Below, piece after piece: positions 6,923 to 15,308 of a DNA stretch of 33,757 nucleotides (its first letter is position 1; every line of letters starts with the position of its first letter). Source of the DNA: JADKIH01 sp031367345 (GTDB taxonomy: Bacteria > Bacteroidota > Bacteroidia > AKYH767-A > 2013-40CM-41-45). Below the pieces are notes generated by a model, which did not search any database, was not told where the DNA came from, and saw only the letters and a list, made by a program, of their open reading frames with translations. A program made the position numbers and the translations under genes. The stretch covers positions 1 to 33,757 of the forward strand of contig JANLPR010000193.1 of NCBI GenBank assembly GCA_031367345.1, in the 5' to 3' direction.

Positions 6923-9900
6923 CTATCGAACAAGTGTTATTTTTCCTGAAATATTTTCTGATTCAAGATTTCGGTTTGCGTACCCGCTATAATTTATCAA
7001 GTACACATATACAGCTTCCTGAGCTGGTTCACCGTTGATTGTTCCGTCCCATGCTTTATTAATTGTATTCGATTCAAAAATAAGTACACCCCAACGATTA
7101 TAAATTCTCATGTTGAACGAAGTAAGGTCGCAAACAGTTGAGGCCATAAATCGATCATTTTTTCCATCGCCATTTGGCGAAAATCCGGAAGGAATAAATA
7201 GTTGGCAATCGCAATCATAATAATTTACGAGTAAGCTATCATTTGCTTCACCGCACATATTTTTAACGTGAACCCAATATATTCCTGGCGAAGAAATGGT
7301 GTATGTTTCATTCATAGATCCATCTTGCCATTGATAAAATCCGTAATCTGTTTTTGCATTTAATACAACAGCTTCACCGAAACAATACCAAGGGTCTGTA
7401 CCAAAATTGATGGTTGGATAGTTTACAAGTTCAAGATCTATTCCAGCTTCACCTTTGCATTGATGTTCTGATGTTATCGAAACATCGTATCTGCCGGTTT
7501 TCAGAGGGTGAATGATTTGTGTTGTTTCTCCTGTTGTCCAAATGTATGTGGAACCTATATTGAGTGCATCTAAAATAAACGATGGGTCGTTGCAGATTCT
7601 TCCTCCCGGGCCTAAGTTTGCAGATGGGATTTTATAGAGCGGTTGAATGGTGATGGAGTCGCGAATAGTTCCGCAATAATTACTGGCATCGACCCAATAG
7701 ATTCCAGCTTGCGAAATATTCAATGAGTTATTATGTGAGCCATTTTGCCAGCTGTAATTATTGTTGCTGTCTCCTGCTTTGAGTTCAATACTTGAGCCTT
7801 CACAAAAAGAAGTATCGTTGCCAAGTGTAACATTTGGATTTTTAATGTTTGTCAACCTTATGTCTGTGGCATTATGACATCCAAACAAATCGTTAACTAT
7901 AAGATGATAATCGATAGTTGAAGTAGGAAACGCATAGGTGATTGGAGAATATGGCGACGATAAGAATAAATTTGGTAGCCATTCAAAATTAGTTCCCGTA
8001 TTTGAAATAGCTGTGAGTAATGTGCTATCGCCGTCGCAAACAATAGTTGAGCTACTTGTAATAGATACTGAAGGATTCGGTTGAACATTTACAGTAATTC
8101 TGTCGCTTGACTTACAACCATTCGCATCGGTAATAGTTACGCCATAATTTCCGGAAGCACCAACAACAATTACTTGCGACTGTTCGCCACTGATCCAATC
8201 ATAGATAACTCCATTACTTCCGGCATTGATCATTAATTGGTCTCCGTCGCAGATGGTGGTGTCGTTTCCTAAATTTAAAAATGGAGGAGCGTAGGATTGA
8301 AGTAAAACTGTGTTTTGTATTGTGCAATGAAATTGATTGGTGACAAAAACACTTACATTTCCTGTTGCATTAGTAATAATAGACTGAACGGTTTCTCCTG
8401 TTGACCAAGCATAAGTAGATCCGGGATTTCCTGCATCGAGTGTAGTACTTAGATTGCTGCAATAGGATAAAGTTGGCGGTATGTTTTGAATTGGAAGCGG
8501 ATTGAATGCAATGTTGATGGTGTCTGAATTGGAACAGTTGGTTTGATCTGTGACTTGAACTATATACATTCCTGTGGTAGTAACAAAAATATTTTCAGAT
8601 TGCTCTCCGGTGTTCCAATGATAAATTCCGTTAGTATAATTTGCTTTAATTTCAAGAGATTGTCCAATACATAATGCGCTATCATTCCCAAGAGAAATTA
8701 CAGGTAGTGGTCTAAAAAATAAATTGATTGTGTCTCGATTTACACAGCCGTGAGCATCTATCACCTTTACCCAATAATTGCCATTTACTGAGGGCGAAAT
8801 AGATTGTGTGGTTGAATTGTCAGACCACAAATAAGTAGTTCCAACGTTGCCCGCATCCAATTGCCAAGGAGTGCCAACACAAAGAGATACATCGGCACCG
8901 AGATTTACAGGTAGTAAATCATAAACAGTTACTTCTGCAGAATCAATAAAGCTACCACATTGATTTTGCACCTCTAGCCAATAAATTCCGGAAGTGTTTA
9001 CAGTAAGTAACGAATCGGTTGAATTATCCGACCAATGATAATTAGAAAATCCGCTTCCGCCATTGAATAGTACATTTTGGCCTTGACAAACAAATTGATC
9101 GGGACCTATTGATGTAGAAGGGTTGGCTTTAACATTTATGTAGATGGAATCTGAACTGTTGCAACCAATGGTATCATTGACTGTAACATAAAACATTTCA
9201 CTTTGGTTGAGTAGAGCAATTGGATTAGATATTCCGGTGTCAGATAAAGCTGTGGAATATTGCCAATGATACGAGCTTCCACCTGTTGCTAATAATTGTA
9301 GAGGAGTATTTTGGCAAATCGTGCTATCATTTGTAAATGCAATTCTTGGTGGAGATTGGATAATTACATTCACTGTATCAAAGGCAGCAGTGCATCCTAC
9401 CGAGTCGGTAATTTCAACGATGAATTGTTGTGTGCTGTCGCTCAAAATAGTTGGGCTTGCAGTATTGCTGTTTGATAAAGCGGTGGCTGGCGACCAGCTA
9501 TAAGAAACACTAGAGGATGAAATGTGGCTGGCAGACAATTGGACCCCGACCGATGAACACACTGTTGTGTCGGGGTTTGCGGTAACACTCATTGTAGTAC
9601 TCCCAACATGAATAAGTAGACTATCAGAAAAACTACAACCTGTATTTTGGTCTAGGGCGGTTAAGAAATAGTTGGTTGTTAAAAGAGGAAATATAGTTGT
9701 GTTTGGATTGGATGGATTACTCACTCCTAAAGTTGGATGCCAGCTATAGGTGAATGTGCTTGGAGCAAGTGTTGGACATGAATAAAATTCCATGTCAGGT
9801 CGATACGTCGTACTTGTTCCTGTTGCGCTATTACATACTGAAAAATTTGCTACAACATAAATAGCAGCAGCAAAACCGGGAAGGTGATAATATACGGGCA

Positions 9901-12900
9901 TAGAAATACCAGAACCGGAATTCGAATAACAGAATTCAATAATAAGATTTGAAGTTCCGTCCCAATCATATGTGTTATCGAATACTAATCTAATTCTTCC
10001 TTGAGAAAGAGTAATGTTTTTAGGGTAGAAAACAATTGGAGGTTGTTGTTCGAAGGTTGTTGTAAAAGCGGTTCTTGATGTACAGCCCATCCGTACCGTA
10101 AAATTTTGCATAATAAATGTTCCTGAAATAGGACCTATATCTAAACCGATAGAACTTATTGTTCTTCCGCCAGTCATGCCTCTTGCATTTAGTTCTGTAG
10201 CAGTGAAAATAATTTGTCGTCTTGAACAAGCATTAAAGCCGGCAAAAGGAGTGATAGCCTCGTATGATGAAGAATTTATTGAACCGTTAAACAGCGTGCT
10301 GTCCACCGGTCCAGTACAGGTATTTCCATTTGTTCCGCAAAGTCTTACAACATTCAATTGCATGGAAGTTGAATCTCCGGTACATAAAGAAGTATCAGTA
10401 GCAGAAATAGAAAAGTTATTGATCGTTCGAGCATTAACCAATACTGTGTCTGATTGAATACATCCTTCAGAACTTGATACGTTCACTACATAAGTAGTGG
10501 TGCTAAGAGGTGAAGCAATTGGTGTTTGGCTTAAATAATTAGAGAGCCCAATTGCCGGCGACCAAAGGAATTGATAATTTCCCGGTATGCTTGGATAGGT
10601 AAATAATCCTATACTTGCTAAGCTACACAAGCTGGTATCGGGAGTAGAATTTAACGTAAAGTTTTGACCAACTCTCACAACTATTGAATCGGAATAAATA
10701 CATCCTGTTCCATTATCTATTGCTTGTCCAACATAGGTTGTTGTGGTTAAAGGTGCAGCATTCGGATTTAAAATAGTAGCAGAGCTGAGTCCGGCACTTG
10801 GAGTCCAACTATATGTAAAACCTGTAGAAGTGTTTGCGCTGATCATGAAATCGTCGATACACCAATTGTCCTGATTTAATCCTGAGTGAAATAATTGTCT
10901 GACCCGAAACATTGTTGATGCAGACTGAGCAGCAATTGGTAATTGTTCATTTATAAGTGTAAAAGAAGGGTACAAAGATTCGTAATAAGTATTAATGGTA
11001 GTCCAGCTACCGCCTGCATTTACGCTATACTCAAGTATAACATCTTCGCCCGGATCTGCATCTTCACATGGAGCAAGTGTGCCATTGGCTATTTTCAAAT
11101 AAAACTGAATTGAACCGCCACTGGTTACATTCATTGAAACTGTTTGTGCTGCACGTAATCCGGCATTAGTAAAGTACAATGAGTTTCCTGAAAGCGATCC
11201 GCAAATACTTGAAGAAACTCCGCCACTAATAGTTGACCATAAAGTTGCGCTAGGTGAAATGTCAAATTTGTCTTCTCCTATAATTTTTTGAATGTTCATA
11301 TTCAAAGCAAGTTGATTCCCTACACAAAAGAGTGTGTCGTTAGGTGTCACATTGTATGAAGAAATATTTCCATTCCTTACAAAAATAAATACGCTATCAT
11401 AAACAACTCCACCGCATCCGCTTGCTGTTTGAATTGCGACTACATACCACGTACTGGAAGAAGGAGTAGCAATAGGATTTGATATGTATGGGTTGTTTAA
11501 TCCTGTTATCGGACTCCAAGAATATTGAAATAAGGTAGATGCAGGAATGGTTCCTGCTTGTAATTGCACAGGCTGATGTTGGCAAATAGAATCACTACTC
11601 GCAGAAATAAATGGTACCGGTGGTGTAGGTGTTTCAATATTGAAATAAAATTCTTTCGAGCATCCCGACATCGATTCATCGCCATGAAGAATGTATAGGT
11701 TCGGAGCAATAGGAGGAAACAAAGTCAATACTTGTCCAATAGCAATTGTGTCGTTCGGACGGATAGCGGTTGACCACCATGGAGAAAACAAATTGGCACT
11801 GTTTCCGATGTGCATTGTATCTGACGAACAAATAACAGAGTCAATAATGATCGGAGGTTTTTTGCTGAACGATCCAACGCTATAAGCATAACTTTCTGCA
11901 TTACCAGTTCCATATACATAGGCTACGAAACCACTATCGGCTTTCAATGTATGGCTTCCTTGAACGAGAGAAAGCCTGGCGTAAGCTAATCCAGTACAAG
12001 CAGGCATGGTTGCAAAATTGGTAATACTAACCGGTAAGCCATCGAGTCTAAGCTGACCGATGTATGCAGCGTCCATAATAATATTTACGTTATGCTGAGT
12101 AATGACAGTTGATGTAACAGTACTGAAAGTAACGTTGTCAATTTTCTGATCAGTTGGATTTAAATAGAGCATAGAAGGGTCGCCTGAACCTGCGCATGAT
12201 TCTCCTTCCATAAATTGCGTGGCCATCACCGGTAAATTTGATTGTATACAACTTGGTGTTGTAATTCCATTCGCGCTATAGAATTGACCGGCTCCTAAAC
12301 TAATTGGAGCCCCATTATTAATTCGTACTACAGTTCCGTTTTGATTGGCAAGAACTCTAAGTGTATATGTACTGGCAAAGCTAAAAGGTACAGCCGCATA
12401 ATTAGTTCCCCATGCTCTCACCGGTAAGTCTTGCTCATATATATGATCGCACGCTACGCAGTTTGTAGGAATTCGTGTACAAACAACTCCTGAGAATACT
12501 GCGAAGGGTCTACAAGATCCACTTGAATCGGAGCCGGCTAACGTAGAGCCAGTAAAATCGTCGGTGCCTGACAATGCGTGTACCAAATAAATTTCGCCTG
12601 CATTTAAGGTTACCATAAATGAAACATTTGCCGGTCGTCCGGTAGATGTTGGTGCTGTTGGCGTAATAATTATTTGAGTATTGTCTTGAGTAGCGACCAT
12701 TCCAAATTCTGAGGGATATACAAGCGCGCCTGAGGAGATTCCCGTATAAGAACAAACTCGATAGCTATTACCGATCGATTGGATAGGAAATACTTTCGTT
12801 GCATCAGAAGAATATGGTTGGAAATTTATAGCAAAAACACTAACGGTATCATTCGATTCAATGTGTATTCCTTTGTTGTCTATGATCTCAGGAATCATTG

Positions 12901-13231
12901 GTTCTCCGACAATATTGGGAATGTTCACAGTGGTTGTTACATTGGCAACTACGCTAAAAGGAATAGACCATCCTTGTTGAGGAATTGAAATGATTCCATT
13001 CGTATTTCTATCGGAGGTAATAAAAAGGTCTAAGCGTTTTAATGCAGTATTCACATTCGGGTTGGTTAAAAATCCCAACCAAAAATCTTTTCCTTTTGTA
13101 GGAACTACTCCTTGAGCTTTAGAAATAGTTGGATTGAAAAAAATGGAAAGTAAAAATAAAATAAAAAGTATTTTACCAACCTGTAGTCTATGTATTTCTT
13201 TGAAAGAAAAATTTAAGTACAATATTGTCAT
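6923..13231 (-). CDS. Giant T9SS type B surface protein with IgGFc-binding-like domain
   Basis: The product has about 2102 residues from the ATG at 13231. A TTG start at 13345 would add 38 residues before the signal and is less likely. The signal peptide ends near residue 40 (ISKAQ). Residues about 45-455 start with TKGKDFWLGFLTNP and match the IgGFc-binding N-terminal domain pattern. A reelin-like beta domain (about 662-797), a WDG-containing jelly-roll-like domain (about 982-1152) and about ten Ig/PKD-like modules follow. The modules share LGxDxxxC and YxWSxGE-type motifs. The C-terminus (IPSGFSPNGDGKNDRF, then YNRWG, WDG) is the gliding-motility-associated T9SS type B sorting domain. The protein is probably exported and attached to the cell surface as an adhesin. 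The binding partner is unknown. Confidence 0.93.
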   Translation of the reverse strand: MTILYLNFSFKEIHRLQVGKILFILFLLSIFFNPTISKAQGVVPTKGKDFWLGFLTNPNVNTALKRLDLFITSDRNTNGIISIPQQGWSIPFSVVANVTTTVNIPNIVGEPMIPEIIDNKGIHIESNDTVSVFAINFQPYSSDATKVFPIQSIGNSYRVCSYTGISSGALVYPSEFGMVATQDNTQIIITPTAPTSTGRPANVSFMVTLNAGEIYLVHALSGTDDFTGSTLAGSDSSGSCRPFAVFSGVVCTRIPTNCVACDHIYEQDLPVRAWGTNYAAVPFSFASTYTLRVLANQNGTVVRINNGAPISLGAGQFYSANGITTPSCIQSNLPVMATQFMEGESCAGSGDPSMLYLNPTDQKIDNVTFSTVTSTVITQHNVNIIMDAAYIGQLRLDGLPVSITNFATMPACTGLAYARLSLVQGSHTLKADSGFVAYVYGTGNAESYAYSVGSFSKKPPIIIDSVICSSDTMHIGNSANLFSPWWSTAIRPNDTIAIGQVLTLFPPIAPNLYILHGDESMSGCSKEFYFNIETPTPPVPFISASSDSICQHQPVQLQAGTIPASTLFQYSWSPITGLNNPYISNPIATPSSSTWYVVAIQTASGCGGVVYDSVFIFVRNGNISSYNVTPNDTLFCVGNQLALNMNIQKIIGEDKFDISPSATLWSTISGGVSSSICGSLSGNSLYFTNAGLRAAQTVSMNVTSGGSIQFYLKIANGTLAPCEDADPGEDVILEYSVNAGGSWTTINTYYESLYPSFTLINEQLPIAAQSASTMFRVRQLFHSGLNQDNWCIDDFMISANTSTGFTYSWTPSAGLSSATILNPNAAPLTTTTYVGQAIDNGTGCIYSDSIVVRVGQNFTLNSTPDTSLCSLASIGLFTYPSIPGNYQFLWSPAIGLSNYLSQTPIASPLSTTTYVVNVSSSEGCIQSDTVLVNARTINNFSISATDTSLCTGDSTSMQLNVVRLCGTNGNTCTGPVDSTLFNGSINSSSYEAITPFAGFNACSRRQIIFTATELNARGMTGGRTISSIGLDIGPISGTFIMQNFTVRMGCTSRTAFTTTFEQQPPIVFYPKNITLSQGRIRLVFDNTYDWDGTSNLIIEFCYSNSGSGISMPVYYHLPGFAAAIYVVANFSVCNSATGTSTTYRPDMEFYSCPTLAPSTFTYSWHPTLGVSNPSNPNTTIFPLLTTNYFLTALDQNTGCSFSDSLLIHVGSTTMSVTANPDTTVCSSVGVQLSASHISSSSVSYSWSPATALSNSNTASPTILSDSTQQFIVEITDSVGCTAAFDTVNVIIQSPPRIAFTNDSTICQNTPLQLLATGGSSYHWQYSTALSDTGISNPIALLNQSEMFYVTVNDTIGCNSSDSIYINVKANPSTSIGPDQFVCQGQNVLFNGGSGFSNYHWSDNSTDSLLTVNTSGIYWLEVQNQCGSFIDSAEVTVYDLLPVNLGADVSLCVGTPWQLDAGNVGTTYLWSDNSTTQSISPSVNGNYWVKVIDAHGCVNRDTINLFFRPLPVISLGNDSALCIGQSLEIKANYTNGIYHWNTGEQSENIFVTTTGMYIVQVTDQTNCSNSDTINIAFNPLPIQNIPPTLSYCSNLSTTLDAGNPGSTYAWSTGETVQSIITNATGNVSVFVTNQFHCTIQNTVLLQSYAPPFLNLGNDTTICDGDQLMINAGSNGVIYDWISGEQSQVIVVGASGNYGVTITDANGCKSSDRITVNVQPNPSVSITSSSTIVCDGDSTLLTAISNTGTNFEWLPNLFLSSPYSPITYAFPTSTIDYHLIVNDLFGCHNATDIRLTNIKNPNVTLGNDTSFCEGSSIELKAGDSNNNYSWQNGSHNNSLNISQAGIYWVDASNYCGTIRDSITIQPLYKIPSANLGPGGRICNDPSFILDALNIGSTYIWTTGETTQIIHPLKTGRYDVSITSEHQCKGEAGIDLELVNYPTINFGTDPWYCFGEAVVLNAKTDYGFYQWQDGSMNETYTISSPGIYWVHVKNMCGEANDSLLVNYYDCDCQLFIPSGFSPNGDGKNDRFMASTVCDLTSFNMRIYNRWGVLIFESNTINKAWDGTINGEPAQEAVYVYLINYSGYANRNLESENISGKITLVR
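7200..9350 (-). repeat. About ten tandem Ig/PKD-like coding modules
   Basis: The C-terminal part of the giant protein is built of modules of roughly 80 residues. Recurring starts include NLGADVSLCVG, SLGNDSALCIG, NLGNDTTICDG, TLGNDTSFCEG and NFGTDPWYCFG. Each is followed by a YLWSDNSTTQ or YAWSTGETVQ segment and a GxYWVxVTDxxGC strand. The DNA copies have diverged, so these are old protein repeats and not a recent tandem expansion. Confidence 0.85.
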
Positions 13232-13479
13232 CAGAGGAATAAAAATAAAATGTAAATAACGTCCGTCTGTATTTTGCTCTAATTGGTAAATTGTGATGAA
13301 ATTTCCTGAGCCTTTCTTTGTTAAATTTAAGTCAATTTTTGGCAATAAAACAAGTAAAAATAAAGTTTAGTTTGAGTTTATTGGCGAATGAGTAAATTAC
13401 TTAGTTCAAGCTGTATTTTATTGATGTGAGAAGAAGTCGAGAACGAAAATAAAGAGTCAAAATCAATCGAAAATGAATG

Positions 13480-14211
13480 TTATTGATGTATCAGTGTTCC
13501 ATTACCTGTGATTGTACGGTCGATTTTGTACGGATTCCCCGAATAATAAATGTTTCCATTGTATTTAATTTCTGCTGTTAGTTCACTTTGTACATTTATT
13601 CGCAAATCGCCGGTAGAAGAATTTCGAATATAAAAAAGATTTGTCGTTAAACTTGAAGCGTTTAGTATTCCAACATCGTTAATGAACGAATAAGCAACAG
13701 CCGAAACGCCGCTAGCATGAATATCCGTTCTGCCAATATTATTTACAAGATGTACAATTCGATTGTTAAAAAAAAAATGAAAACTTCCACTGGCATTCCA
13801 GCTATCAAAAAAGAATTCATCGGTACGAATTGTATCGTTGCAAAATAGATTTCCGCTGCCGTAAGTCTCAATGTGCTCAGGATTTTTCATCCCAATTGTA
13901 ACTGTGTATTTATTTCCAAAACTTCTAACCCAATTACATTTGTTTTCATTACGGATATAAAGTGTATTGCCATCAACTTCAGTTATGATGCCATCAATTA
14001 AATGCGAACCTGATTTTACTCTTACGAAATCTGTTGTGTCTGAATAAAGAATAATATCTACGTCGTTATCCATGTGGATATTTTTAAACTTTCCAATTGT
14101 GCGACTTTCTTCAATTTCGTTTCCTGAACTTTTAGTACAGTCGAACAAATGATCTTTAGAGCAGTTTGTAAAGCTAAACAGTAAAATTAGTAGGAGTATT
14201 GAAAATCTCAT
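13480..14211 (-). CDS. GIN-domain (DUF2807) lipoprotein
   Basis: This 243-residue protein has a signal with lipobox Cys17 (FTNC), so it is predicted to be lipidated and exported. The body matches the DUF2807 head GIN domain, a right-handed beta-structure named from a family motif. Features include GKFKNIHMDNDVDIIL, VTIGMKNPEHIETYGSGNL and repeated short strands with Ser/Asn turns. The family is common in Bacteroidota and its function is not established; the adhesin label often given is unproven. It follows the deacylase gene after 11 bases, so it is probably the last gene of that operon. The ATG is the only sensible start. Confidence 0.88.
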   Translation of the reverse strand: MRFSILLLILLFSFTNCSKDHLFDCTKSSGNEIEESRTIGKFKNIHMDNDVDIILYSDTTDFVRVKSGSHLIDGIITEVDGNTLYIRNENKCNWVRSFGNKYTVTIGMKNPEHIETYGSGNLFCNDTIRTDEFFFDSWNASGSFHFFFNNRIVHLVNNIGRTDIHASGVSAVAYSFINDVGILNASSLTTNLFYIRNSSTGDLRINVQSELTAEIKYNGNIYYSGNPYKIDRTITGNGTLIHQ

Positions 14212-14222
14212 TTAGAGTTAAG

Positions 14223-15308
14223 TTATAATTTATATCCGATTCCGAATTCAATAAAATCGGCTCTTGCGTAGTGTGTTTTCAAATTCATACAAAGAAACAC
14301 TTTATTGAAATACTGTCTTATTCCTAAACGATGATAAATATTTCCATCGCCTTTCCATCGAGTAAACGCATAGTAGCCCATATTAAAAAGCAGTCCGGTT
14401 TTTCCTGCATGGATTTCATAAGCGCCATAAAAACCGAGACGAAGATCATCGCTTGTGCCTTTCAACGTAGCTTCCGAATTTTTAAGTCGTGCACTAAGTG
14501 AATTATCGTAAAAAATATCAGCACCTAATCCCCAGCTAGCTTTCGTTTTGATTGGCATAGAACGTAATACTGAAAGTACGCCAGCGGTATATTGCTTTCC
14601 TTGCGGAGGATATATTTTTTTTACTCCACCGCCAATATATACATTCCAACTTGAGTTAGGCAAAGATTCAGTGTATTGTTGATGAGAGATTAGCCTTTTT
14701 TCTCCTATGAAACGAGTATAAGCTAAATTAAATGTCGGAATATTAATTCCAAGATTAGGTAATTCATAGGCTCCGTTAGAATAATGGGTAATGGCTGCAG
14801 CAATTTCTAAACGAGATTTTTTGGTGAGTTCTGTTTCGTAATGTAAATCAAAATGGATCACACCATTAAGATGAGAACCAATGGCGGCATTTTTATAATT
14901 TTTTTCTGAATCAAATATTTTTTCTACCCATCCTAGTCCAATGCCATATCTGAAAATTAATTTATTGGTTTCTTTTTTACTCAATGGGAAATCGAGATAG
15001 GGGTAAATGGCAAATCCATATCCTAACCTTTCGGGATTTCCGAGATTGAAAATGGCTAACGTAACACCTTTTTCAGGCAATAAAAAATCGTGCTCCCATG
15101 AATTCTTGCCATGTGAAATTCGAGCAATTGAAATTTCAAATCCTTTTACATGCTCCTCTTGTAAAGGACGTAAAGCTGGACGATGTGCAATGACAAATCC
15201 GTAATCGCCTCTGATGCCGAGTGTAAAGTGAGCTTTTGTTGAATCAGCAATACTACCAAAACAAATGTTTGCGAGTAATAAAAAAAAAGAAATTAGCCGA
15301 ATCATCAT
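14223..15308 (-). CDS. Acyloxyacyl hydrolase / PagL-like lipid A 3-O-deacylase
   Basis: This 361-residue protein has a signal peptide (to about residue 20) and a series of amphipathic beta strands typical of an outer-membrane barrel. The HYSNGAYELPNLG segment (H175, S177) matches the His-x-Ser catalytic motif of PagL-type deacylases, which remove the 3-O-linked acyl chain from lipid A. The catalytic Glu could not be assigned with certainty. The protein is about twice the length of the smallest PagL enzymes; the C-terminal half looks like additional barrel strands. Its ATG overlaps the stop of the M1 aminopeptidase gene as ATGA, which predicts translational coupling. A second ATG three bases later is possible. 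Confidence 0.85.
   Translation of the reverse strand: MMIRLISFFLLLANICFGSIADSTKAHFTLGIRGDYGFVIAHRPALRPLQEEHVKGFEISIARISHGKNSWEHDFLLPEKGVTLAIFNLGNPERLGYGFAIYPYLDFPLSKKETNKLIFRYGIGLGWVEKIFDSEKNYKNAAIGSHLNGVIHFDLHYETELTKKSRLEIAAAITHYSNGAYELPNLGINIPTFNLAYTRFIGEKRLISHQQYTESLPNSSWNVYIGGGVKKIYPPQGKQYTAGVLSVLRSMPIKTKASWGLGADIFYDNSLSARLKNSEATLKGTSDDLRLGFYGAYEIHAGKTGLLFNMGYYAFTRWKGDGNIYHRLGIRQYFNKVFLCMNLKTHYARADFIEFGIGYKL

Noticed and set aside
13232..13345. TTG start of the giant surface protein
   Set aside because: It would place 38 charged residues before the signal peptide; the ATG at 13231 is better, although its signal n-region is still long.
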